From NCBI RefSeq assembly GCF_000006445.2, contig NC_006048.2, positions 620,001-684,000 of the forward strand: 64,000 nucleotides of DNA, given 5' to 3'. Each line of letters starts with the position of its first letter. Position 1 is the stretch's first letter. Source of the stretch: Debaryomyces hansenii CBS767. Lineage: Eukaryota > Ascomycota > Pichiomycetes > Serinales > Debaryomycetaceae. Positions 52,143 through 61,592 of this stretch are shown piece by piece. Below the pieces are notes generated by a model that searched no databases, was not told the origin of the DNA, and worked only from the letters and a program-made list of their open reading frames with translations. Both the position numbers and the translations under genes were made by a program.

Positions 52143-53534
52143 ATGGTATCGATTTCCAAACTACTTAACAATGGCTTAATTTTAGCCGGTCAATCTATTT
52201 ATCAAAGTGTTGCGACTCCCCAACAGGCTTCGGTTGAACAATACGATATTCTCCGGTACCTAGGCGGAAAGGCCCCATATATTCAACACCCAGGGTTCGG
52301 TATTCCAACTGATGTCCCAGATCAATGTACAATAGAACAGGTTCAACTTTTGTCAAGACATGGAGAGCGTTATCCATCCAAAAATGTCGGTAAAGCTTTA
52401 GAAAAAATCAACGAAAAGTTCAAAGGTTACAATGGTACTTTTAAAGGTGAATTATCGTTTTTGAACGATTACACTTATTTTGTGGAGGATAAAGATAATT
52501 ATGAAAAAGAGACGACGCCCTCAAATTCAGAGGGACCATTCAGCGGTGCTGATAATGCATTGAGACATGGAACCACGTTTAGAAGTAAATACAACGAGAT
52601 ATATAATCCTGATAAACCATTACCAGTTTTCGCTGCTAATTACGATAGAGTTGCTTTGACTGCACAATATTTTGCAAGAGGTTTCTTAGGGCAAGACTAT
52701 GATGAAAGCAATGTTGAATATGTGTTAATAGATGAGGATGGTGAATTGGGTGCTAATTCGTTAACCCCTAGATATGGATGCAAAAAATTTGAATCTGATC
52801 CCCACACTGATTATGTTGATGGATTTTCTGATCAATACTTGAAAGATGCATTAACTAGATTTCAAAAATCGAATCCTAATTTAGACTTGGATACGGATGA
52901 TGTAAACAGCTTATTTGACTGGTGTGCATATGAACTTAATGTCAAGGGCTATTCTCCATTTTGCAATTTGTTCTCCAATACTGAATTTATTAAGAATTCT
53001 TATTCATTAGACCTCGAGAATTATTATTCAAATGGGCCAGGAAATAACATGACCAGAACAATTGGTGCACCCCTTATTCGTGCTTCCTTAGCTCTCTTAA
53101 AGGACAATGAAACAGAGCATAAAATTTTTCTTAGCTTCAGTCATGACACTGATTTAGAAATCACCTTAGAGGCCCTAGGTCTTCTTGGAATTGCAGATGG
53201 AGAACAATTACCTAATGATCACATACCTTTTCCCCATACTTATGTTCATTCCACTATTGTTCCACAAGGTGCTCGTATTTATACTGAAAAAATAAAATGT
53301 GATGGTGAAATTTATGTGAGATATGTTCTCAATGATGCTGTTTACCCACTCCCTACCTGTTCTGATGGACCAGGTTTTTCTTGTAAGTTAACTGACTTTG
53401 AAAATTACGTAAATGATAGATTAGATAACCTTGATTATGCTACACAGTGTGGAGCTGAAGACATTCCTAATAATGTTACTTTTTATTGGGACTATACCGA
53501 AAAGAATTATACAAATATTTCCGGTGACAATTAG
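52143..53534 (+). CDS. Histidine acid phosphatase, secreted (tandem copy 2)
   Basis: 463 residues. Same architecture and length as the upstream copy: SRHGERYP (Arg72-His73), SFSHDTDLE as proton donor, and C-terminal SDGPGFSCKLTDFENYV, which aligns with SDGPGFSCSLTEFEDIV in copy 1. The start MVSISKLLNNGLILAG is shared too, again a short signal sequence. Several NxT sites occur. The pair clearly arose by tandem duplication but has diverged over most of the sequence, so the duplication is not recent. The three Pho4-like sites in its promoter suggest it is the phosphate-regulated copy; this is inference. Confidence 0.92.
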   Translation: MVSISKLLNNGLILAGQSIYQSVATPQQASVEQYDILRYLGGKAPYIQHPGFGIPTDVPDQCTIEQVQLLSRHGERYPSKNVGKALEKINEKFKGYNGTFKGELSFLNDYTYFVEDKDNYEKETTPSNSEGPFSGADNALRHGTTFRSKYNEIYNPDKPLPVFAANYDRVALTAQYFARGFLGQDYDESNVEYVLIDEDGELGANSLTPRYGCKKFESDPHTDYVDGFSDQYLKDALTRFQKSNPNLDLDTDDVNSLFDWCAYELNVKGYSPFCNLFSNTEFIKNSYSLDLENYYSNGPGNNMTRTIGAPLIRASLALLKDNETEHKIFLSFSHDTDLEITLEALGLLGIADGEQLPNDHIPFPHTYVHSTIVPQGARIYTEKIKCDGEIYVRYVLNDAVYPLPTCSDGPGFSCKLTDFENYVNDRLDNLDYATQCGAEDIPNNVTFYWDYTEKNYTNISGDN

Positions 53535-53956
53535 AGGTTAGAGCTTGTTCATATTTCAATATATTTTCTATAGTTTTTTAAAACAAAGTTCAAGACTTTT
53601 GGTTTCTTGTAAAATACTAAGCATTTTTCTAAATTGTCGCAATTTTTCATTAAAATGAGAAAATTATAAGCTATTATAATCTACTCATATATGATATTAT
53701 TTGGATACATTCGTATATACAGCTTCAATAAAAAGATCAACAAGCATAATTTGGCTTCGTTCGAATTTCGTATTTGAGTAGTAATCTTCAAGAAAACTTG
53801 TATTTCAATTAATATTATTACTTATAATTCAGAATGCGATGAAACTTTTTATATGATAGAATTAAAAGGGAAGAACGTTATAGAAATCATAAACAATTCA
53901 GGGGAATTATATTTACATGTTACTGGTTTTTAACAAGTTATTTTTTTCCAAGAACC
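53535..53956. other. Convergent spacer, phosphatase 2 to URE2
   Basis: 422 bases between converging 3' ends, very AT-rich, no ORF or RNA gene seen. Confidence 0.4.
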
Positions 53957-54883
53957 TCAATCACCACGCAACGCTCTGATAACAGCTGGTCTTCTCATCA
54001 TATACTTAGTCCATTTGTAAACTTCTGGGAACTCAACCTTTAAATTGATGCCAATTCTGTCAACCACATTATTCCAAGGCACGAAAGACAAATCTGCCAC
54101 AGTAGCTCTATCACCAACTAACCAAACAGGATAATCAAAGTATCTTGACTGAGATAAAGGGGTCGTACCAGCACTATAAGCGGCCGCATTCTCAACGTCT
54201 AAATCCATAATTAACGCTTCTCTTCTTTCAGCTAATGCCATCTCAATGACTCCATATACTCTTCTCACTTCATCGGTGTATCTTTCAACGGCACTTGGAA
54301 CTGGACAAGAATGAAAGTATCTGAAATGTAGCGCTTGTCCAATCATTGGTGCATGTCCAGACGTTTGGAAGAATAACCACGATGAAATCTGAGATTGTTC
54401 AATTAAATTGTCCGACCACAACGCACATTCTCCATTGTCCTTTAAATACTTAGATACCAAATACAAGATAATTGCACCAGACTCCCAAATAGACGTATTT
54501 TCATTAAAATGATCAATCAACGCAGGGACTCTTGCATTTGGATTAATCGTCACGAATTCTGGTGCTCTCTGTTCCCCATTATTGAAATCAAGAAAGATAG
54601 TATTAAATGGTAGATTCAATTCCGACAATATTATGGCAACTTTAAACCCATTAGGCGCAGACCTATGTGAAAACAATGTATATCCTTCTGTTGGCTGATT
54701 TTGAAAGAACTGACTAATTCTGGATTGCAGTTGTTGCGTAGTGGCCTCATTCTGTAACTGTTGTTGTAATAAATTTAAATTCACCTCATTCTGCTGTTGG
54801 TCTGCAAGATTTACTGATTTTAAACCAGCCGATAAATTAGAAATTGTCTGGTTATTATTACTATTACTATTATTATTGGTCAT
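53957..54883 (-). CDS. URE2: Nitrogen catabolite regulator Ure2 (GST fold)
   Basis: 308 residues (Saccharomyces Ure2 is 354). Ure2 holds the GATA activator Gln3 in the cytosol on good nitrogen sources. A Gln/Asn-rich N-terminus (1-65, TNNNSNSNNNQ and QQLQ runs), shorter than the Saccharomyces prion domain, precedes the GST N domain at about 68-150 (YTLFSHRSAPNGFKVAIIL, NPNARVPALIDH, WESGAIILYL) and an all-helical C domain ending MRRPAVIRALRGD. The SAPNGFK segment is diagnostic of Ure2 rather than ordinary GSTs. Whether the short N-terminus can form a prion is not decidable here. Confidence 0.94.
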   Translation of the reverse strand: MTNNNSNSNNNQTISNLSAGLKSVNLADQQQNEVNLNLLQQQLQNEATTQQLQSRISQFFQNQPTEGYTLFSHRSAPNGFKVAIILSELNLPFNTIFLDFNNGEQRAPEFVTINPNARVPALIDHFNENTSIWESGAIILYLVSKYLKDNGECALWSDNLIEQSQISSWLFFQTSGHAPMIGQALHFRYFHSCPVPSAVERYTDEVRRVYGVIEMALAERREALIMDLDVENAAAYSAGTTPLSQSRYFDYPVWLVGDRATVADLSFVPWNNVVDRIGINLKVEFPEVYKWTKYMMRRPAVIRALRGD

Positions 54884-55216
54884 GATGATTTCTTATTATT
54901 ATTATTATAAACACAGACACACTTTTTGTTTACAATTCTAAATATAATTAATATGATACAGGTATTTCTAATCCTTTAATTCCCTCCTAGGTATTTCAGT
55001 AACGATAATTTAGACCCTCTTTCTGATCATATATCATTATCCTTCATTCTTCGAATGGATGATTGAGGAAAAGTCATCGGATTTTGTGTAACTATTGTAG
55101 TTATCACAATAATAAAATTATTCTCATAATTAAGGCCCTAGTTAACTGATTGAATACCAATTTTTAAGCTATAATTGTTTGAGTTTCGAAGAATTTGCGT
55201 TCATTAGTCGGGATAG
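54884..55216. promoter_or_regulatory. Divergent promoter URE2/glutamine amidotransferase
   Basis: 333 bases shared by two nitrogen-related genes. A few GATA cores (for example ACGATAAT near 55003) are present, but they are common in AT-rich DNA. No other gene seen. Confidence 0.4.
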
Positions 55217-56104
55217 ATGGCAGTAGAAGGTGATATTAGGCACGTTGCAGTTCTTGTATGTGATACTCCCATTAGTGGGATCACTGAAAAGTTTGGCGAT
55301 TTTGGTGATAATGTTGTTGATTTATTACAAAACGCTGGAAACTGTCAATATCCCATGGTGAAATACCAGGTAGCTTTTGATTCTAATGAAGAAGCTAGTT
55401 ATCAGGGGGATTTGAGGAGGGTTTACGAGAGATTAACGGACCAAATGATGGGAGGTTTTGTTCAGGGTGTTATTGTGAGCGGATCAAGAAGCGATTCGTT
55501 TGCACGGGAGGTTCCATGGATCGAGAAACTTGATGAATTTCTCAAATATGTTTTTACGTTGGAACGCTTCCCTGTAGTTGGTATCTGCTTTGGTCATCAA
55601 ATGATAGCAAAACTCTTAGGCTGTAAGGTCGGTAGAAATTCACCAGAAAATGGTTGGGAATGTGGAACTACTACTATCAATTTGAATACGGATATTTTGG
55701 CCATTAAGGACTCGCCATTTCTCAATGTGTTGAAAACAGATGATAGTGGAGCTGTTATTGATCACTTGAATGTAGTTGAGTTTCATCAAGATATTGTTTA
55801 TGGATTGCCACCACCAGCAGTCTTCGAGAAAAGAAAGACCAATATTATGTCTATTGGTTCGTCCAACAAATGTTCAATTCAAGGGTTAATAACTGAATCT
55901 GGCCCATTGAAGATATTGACTTTTCAAGGTCACCCAGAATTTAGTACTGAAGAGGCTAAAGAATTTTTGAAAAAGAATTTTGAAATGGGTTTACTTGACA
56001 AAAAGCTTTTTGAGAAATGTACCTATAATACGAGCATATTAAATAATCAAGGCTTTTTGCTTGGAAAAGTTATTGGTAACTTCATCAATTTATTCAATAA
56101 ATAG
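55217..56104 (+). CDS. Class I glutamine amidotransferase-like protein
   Basis: 295 residues, similar to the Saccharomyces YLR126C family. The GATase1 triad is intact: nucleophile Cys124 in VVGICFGHQMI, and His239 and Glu241 in QGHPEFS. SGSRSDSFA supplies the oxyanion-side loop. Stand-alone members may hydrolyse gamma-glutamyl bonds or amidated metabolites; the substrate is unknown. The gene is divergent from URE2, a nitrogen regulator, so nitrogen-responsive expression is possible but unproven. No targeting signal seen. Confidence 0.85.
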   Translation: MAVEGDIRHVAVLVCDTPISGITEKFGDFGDNVVDLLQNAGNCQYPMVKYQVAFDSNEEASYQGDLRRVYERLTDQMMGGFVQGVIVSGSRSDSFAREVPWIEKLDEFLKYVFTLERFPVVGICFGHQMIAKLLGCKVGRNSPENGWECGTTTINLNTDILAIKDSPFLNVLKTDDSGAVIDHLNVVEFHQDIVYGLPPPAVFEKRKTNIMSIGSSNKCSIQGLITESGPLKILTFQGHPEFSTEEAKEFLKKNFEMGLLDKKLFEKCTYNTSILNNQGFLLGKVIGNFINLFNK

Positions 56105-56206
56105 GATAGAAAATTAATAGAAAACTAATAGAAAATTAATAATAACTATATTTTAATGTGTAATTTATATATATACATAGAAATGCGGACTGAAATACTA
56201 TACCAA

Positions 56207-59200
56207 TTAATCGTCAAATAACTTCTTTGTAGGAGAAACAATTGCAAAACCTTGTAATTTTCCTCCTTTATTATTGCTAAGAATCTTTAAAGGCGAGTTT
56301 GAAGTATTATTATGGTTGTTTTGACCGCTGCTAATGGTACGGTTAGGTTCTAATCTTTGAGATAATTTATTATTAATAGAATTCATGTCTTGGACCTTTA
56401 ATTCTAAATTTTTGATCTTTTCTTGAGCTAATTTTAATTCATAATTATAACTCGAAGATAACTTGGAGACTACCTCTCTCAATTCTTCTCTTTGATTCTT
56501 CAAGGTAGAAATTTCAATATGCTCTCTTGATTGATCATATTCATCATCATAGTAATCTTCGTCGTAATCACCACGGCTATTCGCGTTATCATGGTCCGTA
56601 CAATTGTTAACTAAATTCAACAGCTTATTATTGTTTAGACTACTAACATTTCTTGAGGCTTCAATACGATTCTCTAAGTCCGGTATAACCTTCGATTTCA
56701 AATCTGTATTCTCTTCCAACAATTCATTATACTTAATTAATAAATTGCTATCACCAGGGTTTTGTTTCATTTGTGACTCTTCGATCTTATCTTGCAATTG
56801 ATTAACTAAGTCATTTTTAATCAACAATTGCTTATACAATTCAGTTTTTTCATAATTTAATTTTAAAGGACTTGGTGAAGTTCCATTTTCAGCTAATAAT
56901 GCATGTTCTTCACATATAAATCTTAATGATCGTTCTTTATTAAGCTTATCTTGCAAATCTGAGATTACCCTCGCCTTTCCAAGTAACTGACTTCGCAATT
57001 CGTCACTACTTTCTAGAGGGGAGCTAGAATTATTCTTTAGCCTATTCGCAAATTCTAATTCACGTTTTATCGAAGATGCCAACTCCGTAGTTACTAATTG
57101 CAAGTCATTCAATAACTCGCTATTGCAATTCATGATACCTAATTCTTCCTTAGTAAATTTAAGAGGCTTCTCGGGTCTTGACTGTCCAATTGAAGCTGAT
57201 GACGCTTTTCGGGCTTGAATACCACCTTGATTATAAGAATGGATCGAATTTCTGTTCAGATTAAAGGAAACTTCATCATTAGTAAAGCTTTCATCTTCAT
57301 CAGCCGACTTTTTGCCCGATTTGGAAAACCTTTTGAAAATGTTTTTAGATTTATTACTAAGTGAAAAGGTTTTCGAAGATCTTCTCTCTTTTCTAGCGGA
57401 TTCAGGAGCAAATATGTTGTCATCAACTATTGGTGAGCTCAACATATCTGAGGTATTCATATTCCTTATGGCTGACATACGTCTTTCATTACTTGGATCC
57501 TTACCTTCAGTTTTAGGATAAACTTGAGCAACATTACTGTCAACTGTTTGAGCCTTATCATTATAATTGGTGTTTGATATATTTGAATTATGTGTTGTAG
57601 GAGGAGTTGAGTTTTCATTATTATCCCTTGGAGTACTGGATATGCTTTGATCTGAGGCTTGCTGTGATGCTAAAGGTTCAGCATTAATATTTGCTCTTTC
57701 AAACGACGTTGGGTTAGCATTATTTTGTGATTGTACAAGAGAAGATAGCGAACTATAGTTACTGGTTTCGTCTAACATTTGCTTAGGCTGGCTGAAAGAT
57801 CCTTCCAGATTGAGATCTTCGTTTGTTGTATTGGTAGCATTGGTGCCATAATCACTATTTGTTGGAGAGGCAGGTAGCTCAGGTAATGTTTTACTCGATT
57901 TTCTAGGAGACTCCCTGAATTTATCAAACGCTGTATTAGTGACTAACGATCTAATCGATGGTTGTTTAGAAAGCATGTTTGAATGAGCATCATTAGGCAA
58001 CGTCGAATTAGAGATCGGTTCAGGAGAACCCCTTCTCTTTAACATATCATTATCATTCTTCATATAATTTTCCTCATTCTCGTTTATATCTTCATAACCA
58101 GTATTCTTTAAAAGTGGGCTTTTCTTATTATTATCACCTTTACCTACCTTGGATGGAGAGATTAAATCATTAGCCGTAACGAACACATCCTTATTTAATG
58201 AATTAGCAATAGAGCCATTATATTCAGCATTAGCACCAAGTGATTTAAACTTTTCTTGACGTTCATCTAGTTGAGCTAAATCTTCTTCATTAGATGCATC
58301 ATTTAGCATAGACTCCCGCGCACCTCTAGCTTTCCTTAAGTTGAACGATGGAGAAACGTCATTACCAGTGTTATGTAAGGTCTGTGAGGAATGAGAAAGC
58401 CTTCTGGATTCATTTGGTGATTCATCGAACGATGTTTCTTGAATATCAGGTTGCTCGCGGGTCTCACTGTTGAACAAATTCAATTTACGTAATTTCATAG
58501 AATTTGACTTCTTTAATGTTGACTTTCTTGAAAGCAGACCAGCGTCATCATGCTCATCGAATTTGTATACCACATCATCGTCATCAATAGTATTATCACC
58601 ATTATTTTCTCTTCTGTTAGAGGATACTACCTGGTTCTCTTTTGGTGAGTTTGTATTATTTTCATCTTCTTCTTCTAGAACATTCATTAATGAATCATTC
58701 GACTTTTGAGCATAATTCTGGTTTGGTTCAGGCGCCATATTTGGATTAGGACCATTTGGCATCGGATGAGGCATGTTCTGCCTTTGTTGCGAGTTACTGA
58801 ATTGACCAGCATGATTAAACCTTGGATCATTCATAGGATTTCCACCATTTAACGACATCGCTCGTGCGTTTGGATTCATGGTTTGATAACCTCCATATTG
58901 CTGTGGGTTCAGTTGTTGCATTTGCTGCATTTGTTGCATATGTTGCATATGTTGCATTTGTTGCATTTGTTGAGGATTTAGTTGTTGCATCTGTTGCATC
59001 TGCTGTGGGTGTGGTCGTGGAGTATATTGTTGATTCATAGGGTTACCATTAGTCAAGGACATTGCACGAGGTCCCGGTGGCCCATTTGTCAATGACATAG
59101 CTCTTGGTCCTCCAGTAGGTTGCATGTAAGGGCCATTACCGAATGGGGCCCCGTTATTTCTCATAGACATAGTTCTTGGACCATTTTGAGGCATGTATCC

Positions 59201-59980
59201 ACCCTTTCCTGGAGGTGGCATTGGCATACGGTTATTCAAAGACATCGCCCTTGGCCCGTTCGCCATCATTCCATTTGAGTTCAAAGACATTGCTCTAGGT
59301 CCGTTGCCATTACCAAATGAGCTCAATGACATTGCACGCGGGTCCGAAGTTTGCTGCATTGGATTTGAACCTGCCAACGACATCGCCCTCGCGTTAGATG
59401 CATATGCCATTTTCTTCTGGTGATTCATCTGTTTTCTATACTGGATATTATTGAGGGATTTTCCAGATGCCGACCCGATACCTCCTCCAATTGTGGGTAT
59501 GAACGGCGTGGAATCCAAATGGGGTCCATTCACTCCGTATTTCCCTCTATCCCTAATATGCGAAATGTCATCGAATGAAACATTCGACCCGTTGGTAAGA
59601 TCGTTAATATCGGCACCCGTTTCCTCGTCAAACCCTCCATCTCCCTTATTACGGCGAAAGAATTTGTTCATCGTCATGTTCGACTGCGACGTCAACGAAG
59701 CCTTTCGTACTCCTTCGTTGGCGCCTTGGTTGGTGAGCGATTCATAACTATTAAGGAACGATGGTTGCGACTGGGCTCCATTGGCCACATATGCTTGTGG
59801 ATATGCTTGTGGATATTGCTGTTGATATACCCCACCTCCCTGCTCCATTGCCATCTGCTGCTGCATGGGAATTTTGGGCTGTTGTTGTTCATTTAGCACA
59901 TTGATGTCTAGCTCACTATTCAACAACCGCTGTCTTAGTTTTCCTTTCTGAGTAGCAGTACTAGCCATCTCGCTATCCAT
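56207..59980 (-). CDS. Coiled-coil protein with RAMSL repeats, unidentified
   Basis: 1257 residues, not recognised with confidence. From the N-terminus: a Gln-rich stretch (35-75); at about 197-375 seven copies of RAMSL and one RTMSM spaced by Gly/Asn/Pro-rich linkers; within them a Met/Gln tract (QQMQQM units); a long disordered, Ser/Asn-rich middle with several basic-Ser motifs; a basic patch near 875 (KSKNIFKRFSKSGKK); and a coiled coil at about 945-1200 (ELLNDLQLVTTELASSIKR, LQDKIEESQMK). It ends in GFAIVSPTKKLFDD. RxxS in each RAMSL fits a basophilic kinase site. The layout is like cortical or eisosome/polarity scaffolds, but that is only a guess. A 950-base upstream region suggests complex control. 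Confidence 0.8.
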   Translation of the reverse strand: MDSEMASTATQKGKLRQRLLNSELDINVLNEQQQPKIPMQQQMAMEQGGGVYQQQYPQAYPQAYVANGAQSQPSFLNSYESLTNQGANEGVRKASLTSQSNMTMNKFFRRNKGDGGFDEETGADINDLTNGSNVSFDDISHIRDRGKYGVNGPHLDSTPFIPTIGGGIGSASGKSLNNIQYRKQMNHQKKMAYASNARAMSLAGSNPMQQTSDPRAMSLSSFGNGNGPRAMSLNSNGMMANGPRAMSLNNRMPMPPPGKGGYMPQNGPRTMSMRNNGAPFGNGPYMQPTGGPRAMSLTNGPPGPRAMSLTNGNPMNQQYTPRPHPQQMQQMQQLNPQQMQQMQHMQHMQQMQQMQQLNPQQYGGYQTMNPNARAMSLNGGNPMNDPRFNHAGQFSNSQQRQNMPHPMPNGPNPNMAPEPNQNYAQKSNDSLMNVLEEEDENNTNSPKENQVVSSNRRENNGDNTIDDDDVVYKFDEHDDAGLLSRKSTLKKSNSMKLRKLNLFNSETREQPDIQETSFDESPNESRRLSHSSQTLHNTGNDVSPSFNLRKARGARESMLNDASNEEDLAQLDERQEKFKSLGANAEYNGSIANSLNKDVFVTANDLISPSKVGKGDNNKKSPLLKNTGYEDINENEENYMKNDNDMLKRRGSPEPISNSTLPNDAHSNMLSKQPSIRSLVTNTAFDKFRESPRKSSKTLPELPASPTNSDYGTNATNTTNEDLNLEGSFSQPKQMLDETSNYSSLSSLVQSQNNANPTSFERANINAEPLASQQASDQSISSTPRDNNENSTPPTTHNSNISNTNYNDKAQTVDSNVAQVYPKTEGKDPSNERRMSAIRNMNTSDMLSSPIVDDNIFAPESARKERRSSKTFSLSNKSKNIFKRFSKSGKKSADEDESFTNDEVSFNLNRNSIHSYNQGGIQARKASSASIGQSRPEKPLKFTKEELGIMNCNSELLNDLQLVTTELASSIKRELEFANRLKNNSSSPLESSDELRSQLLGKARVISDLQDKLNKERSLRFICEEHALLAENGTSPSPLKLNYEKTELYKQLLIKNDLVNQLQDKIEESQMKQNPGDSNLLIKYNELLEENTDLKSKVIPDLENRIEASRNVSSLNNNKLLNLVNNCTDHDNANSRGDYDEDYYDDEYDQSREHIEISTLKNQREELREVVSKLSSSYNYELKLAQEKIKNLELKVQDMNSINNKLSQRLEPNRTISSGQNNHNNTSNSPLKILSNNKGGKLQGFAIVSPTKKLFDD
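58900..59012 (-). repeat. Met/Gln coding repeat (CAACAAATG-type)
   Basis: Tandem TGTTGCAT-type units on the plus strand encode QQMQQM and QHMQHM runs in the RAMSL protein; likely length-variable. Confidence 0.75.
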
Positions 59981-60934
59981 AATCTAATCTGCCTCGTCTA
60001 CTAGCACAAATAGCAAATATTTATTATATAAATATCTCAAATGTAAAATACCGGCTTAGATTCTTTTAAGAGAGCCGTCTAGGTACAATTATTTTCATAT
60101 TCGACCTTTTTTAGTGCAATGTACGGGATAAGAAGAAACAAATCTGAAGATGCGCGGTGCATGGGTGTGTCGGTGTAGAGAATTAAATGCTAACAACACA
60201 GCCTATTGTTCTGGTTGTTCGAGGTGTCCTATTATTGCGACTGCCTGCTGGGTCGGTAAAAGAAAGTACTAGGGCGTGCCGAAGGATCTCAACGCGTAAT
60301 ATTCGAGAGTACGAAAAGTACGAATGCTACATGTTCTAGAAATGTTAGTCAATGGAATTATTTAGGAGAGAATAAAATATGGGGAATATGGCGCCAATAG
60401 TATTTTGTTATTTTACACGGGCGCTACAATGCGATACAAATGACCAAGGTATATAGATGAACAGATCAGGGTATGCCGGGTATTAATAAGGTGATAACCG
60501 CGAGATGAAATTTGGATGGGAATCTGCGGCCATCCCGCATATTGTGTATTTATGTAATTGCCGAATTGGCTAGCCAGCACCGGAAAGTAAGCCCAACGTT
60601 GGTTTTTAGTATTGGTATGTAGTGGAGACGAAATATGCAGGCAGGAGCATAGAAGATTTGAAGCAGGTCCCGTCGGGACGCAAATACAAGATCAAAGATA
60701 AACAAAGAGGTGCAATGGTACTGGGACACGGACACCAGGGAAAGCTTGAACAGCCCAATGGATGCAATATTGGACAATATTTATGGAAAATATTGGAACC
60801 TTACCATTTGCAAGTGCAATTGAGTCTTTTTTCGATCCACCAACTTTATCAATGGCGTGAGTGCAAGATGAGGACACCACAATAGGCCTTCATCGGGGCA
60901 CGAGGTCTCAAGTCTCTCCTGTGAGAGAAAGTGT
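59981..60934. promoter_or_regulatory. Long upstream region of the RAMSL gene
   Basis: About 950 bases, the longest gene-free stretch apart from the ncRNA gap. It holds an MCB element ACGCGT at 60292-60297, about 312 bases before the RAMSL gene. Overlapping short ORFs near 60550-60885 are not protein-like. I see no folded RNA here that I could defend. Confidence 0.4.
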
Positions 60935-61375
60935 TCAGGTTCCGACTTCGTGGTCCACTACAACTCCAACTATTGTATATCTCTTGCGAAAGAACAACAC
61001 CCATTTGTCCACAATCAGGTTCTCCTTATCGGTGAAATCGCCTGTGTACCAAGCATTATCCTTCTCCGGGGCGTATGGGTCGCCTGTACGCTTCAATTGC
61101 AATTGGTTCAAGCCTAGTAACCTCGAAACGTCCTTTCCCACAAGCTTATGGTACGGCCTTCCTGGCCCGTAATTGGAAACGTTATTGGAAACGTCATAAA
61201 TGTATCCCTTAATTGCAACATATACTTCTGGCTTGTCTATTCCGTTATAGAGCGATAGCTGGGATCTGGTGTAAATTGGTAACATCTTTATATTTATGCC
61301 GTTGTTAAGTTTTTCAAATTCGTTGGGAGTCTTTTCCGAGACTCCATGTTGATGGCTTGTATCCAACGAAGACAT
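60935..61375 (-). CDS. MAPR-family cytochrome b5-like heme-binding protein
   Basis: 146 residues. The membrane-associated progesterone receptor (MAPR) domain covers about 33-142: YTRSQLSLYNGIDKPEVYVAIKGYIYDVS, then NYGPGRPYHKLVGKDVSRLL, and a late WVLFFRKRYTIVGVV strand. The Tyr of YGP, which binds heme in PGRMC1/Dap1, is kept. Unlike most members it has no N-terminal membrane segment, and the usual GRDASRG reads GKDVSRL. It is a separate lineage from Dap1 (152 residues), which regulates Erg11; a role in cytochrome P450 or sterol metabolism is only suggested by the family. Confidence 0.8.
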   Translation of the reverse strand: MSSLDTSHQHGVSEKTPNEFEKLNNGINIKMLPIYTRSQLSLYNGIDKPEVYVAIKGYIYDVSNNVSNYGPGRPYHKLVGKDVSRLLGLNQLQLKRTGDPYAPEKDNAWYTGDFTDKENLIVDKWVLFFRKRYTIVGVVVDHEVGT

Positions 61376-61411
61376 TGCTAGTAATAGAATCGATAAATAA
61401 TATATCCATTC

Positions 61412-61431
61412 ATATATATATATATATATAA
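61412..61431. repeat. AT dinucleotide microsatellite
   Basis: About ten AT units in the MAPR/SNP1 divergent promoter, close to the MAPR start; may double as TATA sequence. Confidence 0.8.
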
Positions 61432-61592
61432 TGACGCTGGGATTTGGAAAAATAGGCCGTCTACAATGTCTTGGATTCGTACATACTGATCCGATTTAAA
61501 TTTCAATCTCTATAAAATGTCACAAAACTGTTGTTCATAAAATAAGTATACTCATCTCCATATTCATTCAATAAGGTTCTGAACGTATAGAA

